Shown: positions 7,831 to 12,916 of the stretch, piece by piece
Numbering within the stretch: the stretch's first letter is position 1
Layout: each line of letters starts with the position of its first letter
Position numbers and translations under genes: made by a program
Assembly (NCBI GenBank): GCA_014523665.1
Contig: JAATVR010000503.1
Location: 1 to 13,091, forward strand
Length of the DNA stretch: 13,091 bases
Direction: 5' to 3'
Source of the DNA: Nitrososphaerales archaeon TH526
Lineage (GTDB): Archaea > Thermoproteota > Nitrososphaeria > Nitrososphaerales > Nitrososphaeraceae
Notes under the pieces: generated by a model
Database searches by the model: none
Told to the model about the DNA's origin: nothing
The model's input: the letters and a program-made list of their open reading frames with translations, nothing else

Positions 7831-8484
7831 TTAGTCTCCTTTTGTTCTGTTACTATCATTAAGGCTATTTTTAACTATCCTTTTAGAAATCTCTACTAAA
7901 CTAGGCCTTAATACTTTGTCAGATATCATGTACCCTTTTCTAATTTCCGTAATCACTGTATTTTCTGGCACAGTGTCATCGTATTTGAATGATATAGCAT
8001 CATGAATATTGGGATCAAAGGGAGTACCAGTAGTTTCAATTTCCTTGACGCCCTCTGCATCAAACAAAGTCTCAACGTTCCTTAAAATACCTTCCAGACC
8101 TTCTATAACAACCGTTTCTGATTTGCCTTGCTTTGCAGTCTCTACCGCCCTCGATAAATCATCATGAATGGAAACAAACCTTAAAATAAGCTCTGCTTTT
8201 CCTTGGTTTATCTTAGATTCTACTTGACTTTCCATTCGTTTTCTATAATTATCAAAATCTGCCATCAAATATCTCAATTTATTCATATTGCTATCGGCTT
8301 CTTCTTTTGCCTTCTGGCGTTCCACCTCCACTTGGGAAAGTTCATTCTCTAGACGAATAATATACTCCTGATCTTTATCGTCTTGGGGGGATGATTGTTG
8401 TATAACTTCCTCCTCTTCCTCGCCTTCATTATTAGGTGCATTGTCCTTTTCACAATTCTCTACACTCAATTTTACCTTGAACAA
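7831..8484 (-). CDS. grpE: GrpE nucleotide exchange factor
   Basis: Releases ADP from DnaK. An acidic, low-complexity N-terminus (EGEEEEEV..) is followed by a long coiled-coil helix (about residues 40-100, EYIIRLENELSQVEVERQKAKEEAD..) that carries the family sequence MADFDNYRKRMESQ, and then the C-terminal beta domain with EGLEGILRNVETLFDAEGVKEI, FDPNIHDAISF and GYMISDKVLRPSLVEIS. Length (217) is normal. There is no ATG before the coiled coil. The frame is closed by TAG two codons before TTG 8484, so the start is TTG 8484 or TTG 8469. The latter has AAGGT 4 bases ahead; the former may be used on a leaderless-like transcript. First gene of grpE-dnaK-dnaJ. A TATA box at 8564-8572 and an inverted repeat at 8539-8558 lie upstream. 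No CIRCE element (TTAGCACTC-N9-GAGTGCTAA) is present. Confidence 0.96.
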   Translation of the reverse strand: MFKVKLSVENCEKDNAPNNEGEEEEEVIQQSSPQDDKDQEYIIRLENELSQVEVERQKAKEEADSNMNKLRYLMADFDNYRKRMESQVESKINQGKAELILRFVSIHDDLSRAVETAKQGKSETVVIEGLEGILRNVETLFDAEGVKEIETTGTPFDPNIHDAISFKYDDTVPENTVITEIRKGYMISDKVLRPSLVEISKRIVKNSLNDSNRTKGD

Positions 8485-8538
8485 TACCTACAGAAAAAGC
8501 TAGATAATTACATATCGATTAACACGAAAGATGTAGTT

Positions 8539-8558
8539 GCTAGACCGTATATTCTAGC
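8539..8558. promoter_or_regulatory. Inverted repeat over the predicted grpE transcription start (candidate operator)
   Basis: GCTAGA (8539-8544) and TCTAGC (8553-8558) form a perfect 6-base inverted repeat with an 8-base spacer. It covers the point where transcription should start from the TATA box at 8564-8572. A third GCTAGA copy lies at 8499-8504. This is the place an archaeal heat-shock repressor would bind to block polymerase, but no known consensus is matched. Confidence 0.4.
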
Positions 8559-8563
8559 TAGTC

Positions 8564-8572
8564 TATTTTATA
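8564..8572 (-). promoter_or_regulatory. TATA box of the grpE-dnaK-dnaJ operon
   Basis: On the - strand the sequence reads TATAAAATA. A start about 25 bases downstream falls near 8543, giving a leader of about 60-75 bases before the TTG starts of grpE. It is the best TATA match upstream of the operon. Confidence 0.55.
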
Positions 8573-8609
8573 GAACTGATCTCAGTGGTTTGATTCTAAA
8601 AAAGTAGAT

Positions 8610-8885
8610 TTAGGCTATGCCTAGATTAGGAAATGTGGATCTGGTTATCCCTAGCTCACCTTGAATCTTTCGTATCTTGGTGGCATATTCCGTCATTCTG
8701 GCATTGTCGGCCTGAACCTTTGCAATTCTGTACCCCTTCCAAGCCTTTCTTAAGGCTCCCCAACTCTGTCCTGTAGAGAATCCATTCGCGGGTTCTAGTG
8801 TTTCGGTGCCTAACGACGCACCAGGGTTGAGAGACATGATAGCTGTCATCGCGAGATACAGAGCGATACGATACTTAGAGGTCAA
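8610..8885 (-). CDS. Small exported protein of unknown function
   Basis: A 91-residue protein from a TTG start at 8885; the first ATG is codon 13 and would remove half of the signal sequence. The N-terminus has a Sec-type signal shape: positive residues (MTSKYR), a hydrophobic core (IALYLAMTAIMSL), then NPGAS-LG as a possible cleavage region around residues 23-25. The mature part is about 65 residues, basic and helical (GQSWGALRKAWKGYRIAK, then VQADNARMTEYATKIRKIQ), with an ITRSTFPNLGIA end. It has no Cys and no recognised domain. The coherent signal peptide plus amphipathic helix argues for a real gene; the function is unknown. Its stop lies 125 bases before grpE on the same strand, but the grpE TATA box in between suggests separate transcription. 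Confidence 0.65.
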   Translation of the reverse strand: MTSKYRIALYLAMTAIMSLNPGASLGTETLEPANGFSTGQSWGALRKAWKGYRIAKVQADNARMTEYATKIRKIQGELGITRSTFPNLGIA

Positions 8886-8961
8886 TGTTTAATTTGTGCG
8901 AGCACTTGGCAAAAAATAGTTAGGCAAGAAAGGCCCAATTAACTAGACAGCCGAATTATTG

Positions 8962-8969
8962 ATATATAG
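8962..8969 (-). promoter_or_regulatory. Possible TATA box for the small exported protein
   Basis: On the - strand CTATATAT lies about 80 bases before the TTG at 8885, predicting a start near 8940 and a leader of about 55 bases. A second AT-rich tract (ACTATTTTTT, about 8917-8926) is closer to the gene and could be an alternative. Confidence 0.35.
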
Positions 8970-9115
8970 AGAAGTAGCGTAATAGCTTTTTACCTTGATT
9001 GCCCAATTTGGAAAAGCAATGTGTTCAGATGGCCCCCTGTATGATGAGCACAATGGAAATGAGTCGACCTAACACAGAATCGATCAAGCAACGTAAGTAC
9101 GTCGCATGATAATGA

Positions 9116-9127
9116 GTAATTGATTAC
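9116..9127. repeat. Short palindromic element GTAAT-TG-ATTAC downstream of aIF2-beta
   Basis: Perfect 5-base arms with a 2-base centre in the 270-base gap between the aIF2-beta stop and the exported protein start. Apart from this and the promoter elements upstream of 8885, nothing recognisable is in the gap. Confidence 0.3.
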
Positions 9128-9155
9128 CTAGTAGGAGCGATGCCCAATAATCGAG

Positions 9156-9587
9156 TCAAGCATAATTTCCTTTAATGGACGATTTCGCACCGCAGGCCTC
9201 GCATAATAGAAAGCCCAATTTCTTACTCTTTTCAGTTCTCGTATCTGGGCTTCCACAGACAGGACATATCACGTAATCCTTTACATATCGATCAATTAAT
9301 GCTCCAAAAGATGAAGGTTCCTTTCTTCCTAAAAATATGACTCTTTCTCCTGCAATATAGCCCGCCGAAGCGAGCTCTTTGTTTAAGTATAACAATAACT
9401 TTTCAGGATGTCTGTTTAATGCTTTAGGAAAGTCCATGAAATTCCTAAAAATTGTACGCTGGCCAACCCAGATTATTTGAGGAGTAGGAAGTTCTAGTCT
9501 CGATGCCTGTTTTTTTGTAGTGTTCCCTAGCTTATCTCGCAGGCGGGACAGTAACATTTCGTAGTCTGACCTAGTTTGAACGCTCAT
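9156..9587 (-). CDS. eif2b: Translation initiation factor aIF2, beta subunit
   Basis: A subunit of the heterotrimeric aIF2 that brings initiator Met-tRNA to the small ribosomal subunit. The visible family plan is an N-terminal helix (YEMLLSRLRDKLG), the central alpha-beta domain (NFMDFPKALNRHPEKLLLYLNKEL..), and a C-terminal zinc ribbon CPVC...CEAC (Cys110, 113, 131, 134 counted from the GTG start). The zinc ribbon and NFMDFPKALNRHP are diagnostic. The start is taken as ATG 9587 (143 residues); a GTG two codons earlier (9593) is also in frame, and AAAGGA lies just upstream of both, so the call between them is open. It is not in an operon with the alpha or gamma subunits in this window. The long 3' and 5' gaps suggest a single-gene transcript. 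Confidence 0.96.
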   Translation of the reverse strand: MSVQTRSDYEMLLSRLRDKLGNTTKKQASRLELPTPQIIWVGQRTIFRNFMDFPKALNRHPEKLLLYLNKELASAGYIAGERVIFLGRKEPSSFGALIDRYVKDYVICPVCGSPDTRTEKSKKLGFLLCEACGAKSSIKGNYA

Positions 9588-9842
9588 TAACACAGATCCT
9601 TTCTCAAACGTACTTAATGTTCTTTGTGATCACATTGGCAGGTCAGTTCAATGTTCCATCTAGTAAATGCTTCGTGTGACGTATAATACCATGCTTTTGT
9701 CAACTTGTCTGACTATTCTTTTCGAAGTTTCAGATGTGGAAAAGAGGCCGTTTTATTCCGGAGTTTGTGCAACATAAACATCTTAATTTCAACTTCCTTT
9801 TGTAAAACTGCCATGCTCCAGATGATAATTAAGCTTTTAGGT

Positions 9843-9860
9843 AGATGTGAAATCACATCT
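9843..9860. repeat. Perfect inverted repeat AGATGTGA-AA-TCACATCT
   Basis: Eight-base arms with a two-base centre, the longest of the non-coding inverted repeats after the 16-base palindrome at 11334. It may form a hairpin or bind a dimeric regulator. No start or stop of a convincing gene is within 100 bases, so its target is unknown. Confidence 0.6.
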
Positions 9861-9944
9861 CTTAAGTTCAATGAGAACAAGTCATGTTAGCTTGCATAAA
9901 ACCAGGATCTTCTGGTGACTAAGAATAAGATAATAGCAAGTGAA

Positions 9945-10014
9945 GATTTTGAACCAGCTTGATTTGAACGAAACGCAGCATATATGTTATTTATTTCAGG
10001 CAAATTTGAACGAC
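9945..10014. repeat. Three short direct repeats of a TTTGAAC motif
   Basis: GATTTTGAACCA (9945-9956), GATTTGAACGAA (9961-9972) and AATTTGAACGAC (10003-10014) share ATTTGAAC. On the - strand they read GTTCAAAT, like a tRNA T-loop, but no cloverleaf can be built around any of them. Confidence 0.3.
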
Positions 10015-10541
10015 CCACAGGTGGTCTATTATTCCTTTATGTGAGTCGCAAAATACAATTGTGGATTTTGCCGTAAACAAGCAGGAAATCCCATGCGAAG
10101 AATAAAGTTATGCGCCTTCTGTCTAGACTGAAGTTCATTTGTCTAATTGTTCTAGCAACTTTGGAAGAAAATTTCAAAATTAACCTGCATTCATCCACAC
10201 AGTATTATGATTGTTCCATAAACTGCTAGTGTTTGGCTAATGCATCATTCCTTGACAACAATAGTACAATCTTTGCAAGAGTATCAGGACCGATCTAAAG
10301 TTATGATATTTAGCTGTAGCGGGGAGATTTTCGCTATCCGCATCAACGACATATTATTTAATTACAAAATACAATCCTGTTTAGTAACGGTAAAGCACTA
10401 CCTCGCGTACCAAAACATGTACCGTCGAGTAATAGATTGCAGGTACTCACAATCCAGCTGAAGAAAAATAAATTGGTAGGATGAAGGTGATATCTCACAT
10501 AGATATTCTTACAGTCCTTCTCGTTCGATTGAACCTATGGC

Positions 10542-11147
10542 TCAAGCTACCGTCGACAGCCAATCAAAAAAAGGCACTAGAGTACTATTGTATGGTAGGT
10601 TTTCTACATTCTTAGTATTAAATCCCAAAAGCAACATTCTTAACTCCATTCTTTCTCTAATATGCGCCGGAATTTGGGCCGGTCGAAGAGGATTTAGCAG
10701 TTCAAAAAAGTAGTCCTGTCTATAGTAAGCAATGTGTTGTGCGAAGCAACTAATCAATATGGTCGGGTCCCCAGAAATTCTGTCTCGTATGTCAAAGCTA
10801 TCTCTCTTTGATGAATTATTTGTATCAGTTGAAATCTGCAATGCCCTCCGAGTATAGTTTTCTCTAACAAAATCAAAAGTTATACGATTTGATATGGCAT
10901 GGCATAATTTTACCTCCTTTGTTATTTGATCCATTCCATTGCGAGCTAGATCTTTTGCATTCAGAATGTCAATGCTGTTTCTTATTCTACCATCTTTGCC
11001 GAAGAGAAAAAAAACTCCCATTACTTCATCATCACGTATGAATGGAAACGTCAATTTCCCATCCATAAATTGGAGTATTCTGCTTTGTACATCTAGAGGC
11101 AGAAAGATACCCATGTAAGAGTCATTCGATAAAATCATGCGAATCAC
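10542..11147 (-). CDS. Unrecognised 201-residue protein
   Basis: A 201-residue frame from GTG 11147 (ATG at 11138 is the alternative). Composition looks like a real soluble protein: alternating hydrophobic stretches (YMGIFLPLDVQSRILQF, DDEVMGVFFLFGKDGRI), an Arg-rich central part (FVRENYTRRALQIS), a Ser/Asp-rich loop, and a C-terminal helical part (PAHIRERMELRMLLLGF). No Cys cluster, membrane span or catalytic motif that I recognise. The DEVMGVFFLFGKDGRIRN segment looks like a beta-hairpin such as in sensory folds, but I cannot name the family. No RBS is seen at either start. The same frame stays open for 30 more codons upstream with protein-like sequence but without a start codon, until a TGA, so the N-terminus is uncertain and the gene may be truncated or nonsense-interrupted. 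Confidence 0.7.
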   Translation of the reverse strand: MIRMILSNDSYMGIFLPLDVQSRILQFMDGKLTFPFIRDDEVMGVFFLFGKDGRIRNSIDILNAKDLARNGMDQITKEVKLCHAISNRITFDFVRENYTRRALQISTDTNNSSKRDSFDIRDRISGDPTILISCFAQHIAYYRQDYFFELLNPLRPAQIPAHIRERMELRMLLLGFNTKNVENLPYNSTLVPFFDWLSTVA

Positions 11148-11279
11148 TTGAAATTCTTTCCACTTTTCACTTTGTTCTGATACTGGAATTACCCCTCCGA
11201 TATACCCGGGCTTACTATTGCCGCATCCACCTTCGAATCAATTGTGTAATTCAAGGCAGATGCCTACCTGCCGAATCAT
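11148..11279 (-). pseudogene. Possible N-terminal part of the 201-residue gene, interrupted by TGA
   Basis: Reading upstream from GTG 11147 in frame, 30 codons (including GGCGNSKPGYIGGVIPV and SEKWKEFQ) are open until TGA at 11238-11240. Before the TGA the same frame gives an ATG at 11279 with 13 codons (MIRQVGICLELHN). Either this is chance, or the true gene starts at 11279 and carries a premature stop. GGAGG (11194-11198) is the only strong RBS-like sequence here, and no normal start codon follows it at proper spacing in this frame. Confidence 0.3.
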
Positions 11280-11333
11280 TTCTGATATAAGGTCATGGAA
11301 CAAAATTCTCTTAAATGTAATTCAGGTAAACTA

Positions 11334-11349
11334 ACTTTCTTAAGAAAGT
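11334..11349. repeat. Perfect 16-base palindrome ACTTTCTTAAGAAAGT
   Basis: A fully symmetric 16-mer between the ferredoxin terminator and the next gene. It lies just beyond the T6 tract of the ferredoxin transcript and about 190-210 bases before the GTG start of the 201-residue protein (55 bases before the alternative ATG 11279). Either part of a 3' end signal or an operator. Confidence 0.6.
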
Positions 11350-11355
11350 ATAAAC

Positions 11356-11361
11356 AAAAAA
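11356..11361 (-). terminator. Oligo-T terminator of the ferredoxin gene
   Basis: On the - strand, a T6 run (AAATTTTTTGTTTAT) starts 9 bases after the ferredoxin stop codon, typical of hairpin-free archaeal termination. Confidence 0.6.
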
Positions 11362-11369
11362 TTTAGGGT

Positions 11370-11906
11370 TTAGTGCGCATGAGGCGGAGGTGCACTACCT
11401 TTGGAAAGGGATTCATTAAACGTTCCTGATGCCTTCTCATGGAATTCTAAATTGGACTGATCTACCTTTACTGCTTGAGGTGGGCACACAGAGACACATG
11501 CCATGCACCAAATGCAGTCATGTTCCCTAATCGGGTCTGCTTTGTCAGTGTAATCTTTTCGTTCCTCTTTTTCACTGCTTCCTGTTCCATTACTTGTAAC
11601 ATTCGCCACATCGGTAGGGGGAACATCATTTTCAGTTCTGTACCACTGGAAAACCTGTACTGGACAAGCCTCTATGCATGCTCCATCGGCCACGCATGAA
11701 TCCCAGTCTACTGCTACCATAGTTCCGTGGACACCTATAGGCACTATCTCTTCTCCTCTTGCTGTATATGCTGACTTTACTTCTTCGTTTTCTGCAGCTT
11801 CAGCAATCCTTCCTGGTCCCCATACATAGTGGTATTGTTCGCCATCTCCGAGAATATGTTTACCTATCACCTGATGATTCTTTGGAAAGTCTGGATCAAT
11901 TGGCAT
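11370..11906 (-). CDS. zfx: Zinc-containing ferredoxin (3Fe-4S / 4Fe-4S), long form
   Basis: A cytosolic electron carrier, by analogy serving oxidoreductases such as 2-oxoacid:ferredoxin oxidoreductase. Against the Sulfolobus zinc ferredoxin (by memory) the cluster ligands are all present: Cys71, Cys77 and Cys141 with Asp74 in the place of a fourth Cys for the 3Fe-4S cluster (CVADGAC), and Cys81, Cys131, Cys134, Cys137 for the 4Fe-4S cluster. The zinc ligands also match: His17 (GKH), His26, His60 (VGVHGTMV) and Asp124 (KADP). Differences are a 7-residue insertion between the first two His, a longer segment before VHGT, an acidic/Ser-rich insertion between the clusters (about 92-122, TSNGTGSSEKEERKD), and a C-terminal extension ending PPPHAH, which together make 178 residues instead of about 103. 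It has its own TATA box and terminator, so it is monocistronic. Confidence 0.95.
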   Translation of the reverse strand: MPIDPDFPKNHQVIGKHILGDGEQYHYVWGPGRIAEAAENEEVKSAYTARGEEIVPIGVHGTMVAVDWDSCVADGACIEACPVQVFQWYRTENDVPPTDVANVTSNGTGSSEKEERKDYTDKADPIREHDCIWCMACVSVCPPQAVKVDQSNLEFHEKASGTFNESLSKGSAPPPHAH

Positions 11907-11938
11907 ACTTTTGTCTGCAATTAATCGCAGTTACATGT

Positions 11939-11946
11939 TATTTAAA
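11939..11946 (-). promoter_or_regulatory. TATA box of the ferredoxin gene
   Basis: On the - strand TTTAAATA, a full archaeal consensus, 33-40 bases before the ATG at 11906. The predicted start is near 11917, leaving a leader of about 10 bases with no RBS, consistent with short-leader expression. The strong box fits a highly expressed gene. Confidence 0.7.
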
Positions 11947-12071
11947 CTATATGCGGATTCGTTCGACCTATGAAGTCTACTCCAGGTTATATACTATCCA
12001 TAAATGACGATTAATAAGACGCTTTTACTAATATAATAAATATTATATCGTTTTTCGCATTTGATAATAAT

Positions 12072-12089
12072 ACCTGTAAGTTGACAGGT
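12072..12089. repeat. Hairpin ACCTGT-N6-ACAGGT
   Basis: Perfect 6-base arms around a 6-base loop (AAGTTG). It could be a short RNA stem at the start of a non-coding transcript or an operator. No T run follows directly, so it is not an obvious terminator. Confidence 0.4.
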
Positions 12090-12237
12090 TCAATTAGCGA
12101 CTACAAATCTCTAGCTCAGTGTCGTGATTCCAACTCTACCAGTGTCAACGATTTCACTGTTACATAGTTTTCAATGATGATATTACTTTCTATTGATGCG
12201 ATTAACTTTGAAACTCAATAGATATGAGGAAGTTAGT

Positions 12238-12250
12238 TATTTATTTATTA
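12238..12250 (+). promoter_or_regulatory. Putative TATA box of hisI
   Basis: The AT-rich tract TATTTATTTATTA lies 37-49 bases before the TTG start at 12287, predicting a start near 12270 and a short leader. No RBS is seen between it and the gene. Confidence 0.4.
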
Positions 12251-12286
12251 GCATCAATTCAAATCTGGTTTAGGCTATATTGAAGC

Positions 12287-12619
12287 TTGGAAAGCAAATC
12301 ATTGAAGTCGGTAAACTTCGAGAAAAGGAATGGAATAATCCCTGTCGTAGTACAGGATCACAAGACTAAAGAAGTGCTCATGTTGGCTTACGTCAATCAA
12401 GAAGCGTTGAAAAAAACCAACATGACTGGAAACGCTTGGTTTTGGAGCACATCCAAGGGCAAACTTTGGATGAAGGGTGAAGAATCTGGGAACATACAAC
12501 CAGTCAGAGAAATCCGTATGGACTGTGATCTGGATGCAGTACTATATATTGTTGAGTCTGATCGCCCTGCTTGTCATACTGGGCAGCGCTCGTGTTTTCA
12601 TCACATGCTCGCAGATTGA
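12287..12619 (+). CDS. hisI: Phosphoribosyl-AMP cyclohydrolase
   Basis: Third step of histidine synthesis: opens the adenine ring of phosphoribosyl-AMP to give ProFAR precursor. The 110-residue single-domain form matches archaeal enzymes (no fused HisE part). Visible motifs: MLAYVN (32-37), WFWSTSKGKLWMKGEESG (51-68, with Glu where many have Thr in KGETSG), DCDLD (79-83) whose Asp residues bind magnesium, and ACHTG..SCF. Cys80, Cys96 and Cys103 have the same spacing (16 and 7) as the zinc-binding cysteines of the methanogen enzyme. The start is TTG 12287; another TTG (12302) is in frame and the first 10 residues are not conserved, so either is possible. No other his gene lies in the window, unlike the clustered his genes common in related archaea; whether this is a second copy cannot be seen. 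Confidence 0.96.
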   Translation: MESKSLKSVNFEKRNGIIPVVVQDHKTKEVLMLAYVNQEALKKTNMTGNAWFWSTSKGKLWMKGEESGNIQPVREIRMDCDLDAVLYIVESDRPACHTGQRSCFHHMLAD

Positions 12620-12916
12620 CCTCCCACTAAACAGGTTTATTCTCCTTAGATGCATCAAGGATTAACAAGTTTTTGATGTGATCTAGGTATCTGATTTGAA
12701 GTAACGTGTGAGGATTTTGCATGCTTGAGTCTGCCTTTTTTTGTTAATCACGATAGGACATCTTTGAAAATGCTATTACTACTACTCGTGATATTTCATA
12801 TTCGTAAACACTAAGCATTAAAAATCGAGAGGTAATAGGATGACTTCCATGCAGTTCACGCCAAAACCAACTTAGTGTGCCGTTGTGTTCGCGATGGATT
12901 GGTGAATACGTTTTCC
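12620..12916. other. Intergenic region between hisI and the convergent permease
   Basis: Two convergent genes end here. The hisI terminator lies at 12736-12742. An 11-codon frame at 12840-12875 has RBS-like GAGAGGTAA but is too short and featureless to call. Nothing else recognised. Confidence 0.4.
12736..12742 (+). terminator. Oligo-T terminator of hisI
   Basis: A T7 run (CCTTTTTTTGTT) 117 bases after the hisI stop, without a hairpin, as usual for archaea. Confidence 0.5.

Larger units (their letters stand above)
9594..10541. other. Gene-poor region of about 950 bp
   Basis: This region lies between the 5' end of aIF2-beta and the 3' end of the next - strand gene. Two short + strand frames (9705-9890 from a TTG, 61 codons; 10240-10461, 73 codons from ATG) have no RBS, no domain and odd composition. 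The second has a weak TATA-like CCATAAAC upstream and remains possible at low confidence. Structured elements are the perfect inverted repeat at 9843-9860, an ACCAG-N6-CTGGT repeat at 9901-9916 and three TTTGAAC-type repeats at 9945-10014. No tRNA or known RNA seen. Confidence 0.5.
11947..12286. other. Divergent intergenic region between ferredoxin and hisI
   Basis: About 340 bases. It contains an AT-rich block (TAATAT-AATAA-ATATTA, about 12031-12047), a hairpin ACCTGT-AAGTTG-ACAGGT (12072-12089), and two CAGTGTC copies 22 bases apart (12118-12124 and 12140-12146). The hisI promoter is at its right end. The AT block followed about 30 bases later by the hairpin has the geometry of a promoter and the 5' end of a structured RNA. 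No reading frame with support is present. Confidence 0.45.

Noticed and set aside
6235..7899. Long + strand frames opposite dnaK
   Set aside because: They are antisense shadows of a well conserved gene and have no RBS, domain or independent support.
8484..8610. CIRCE element expected for a bacterial-type dnaK operon
   Set aside because: TTAGCACTC-N9-GAGTGCTAA or a near match is not present; the inverted repeat found there is unrelated in sequence.
9705..9890. 61-codon frame from TTG on the + strand
   Set aside because: Weak start, no RBS, scattered Cys and Phe without pattern, and the perfect inverted repeat lies inside it.
10240..10461. 73-codon frame on the + strand
   Set aside because: No RBS, only a weak TATA-like sequence, no domain and no neighbour in an operon. 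Kept as a low-probability possibility in the description of the gene-poor region.
12105..12160. Possible tRNA (CTAGCTCAGTG resembles a D-arm)
   Set aside because: No acceptor stem or T-arm can be paired, and the CCA-side sequence is missing.
12840..12875. 11-codon frame with RBS-like GAGAGGTAA
   Set aside because: Too short to distinguish from chance, and no gene follows that it could lead.
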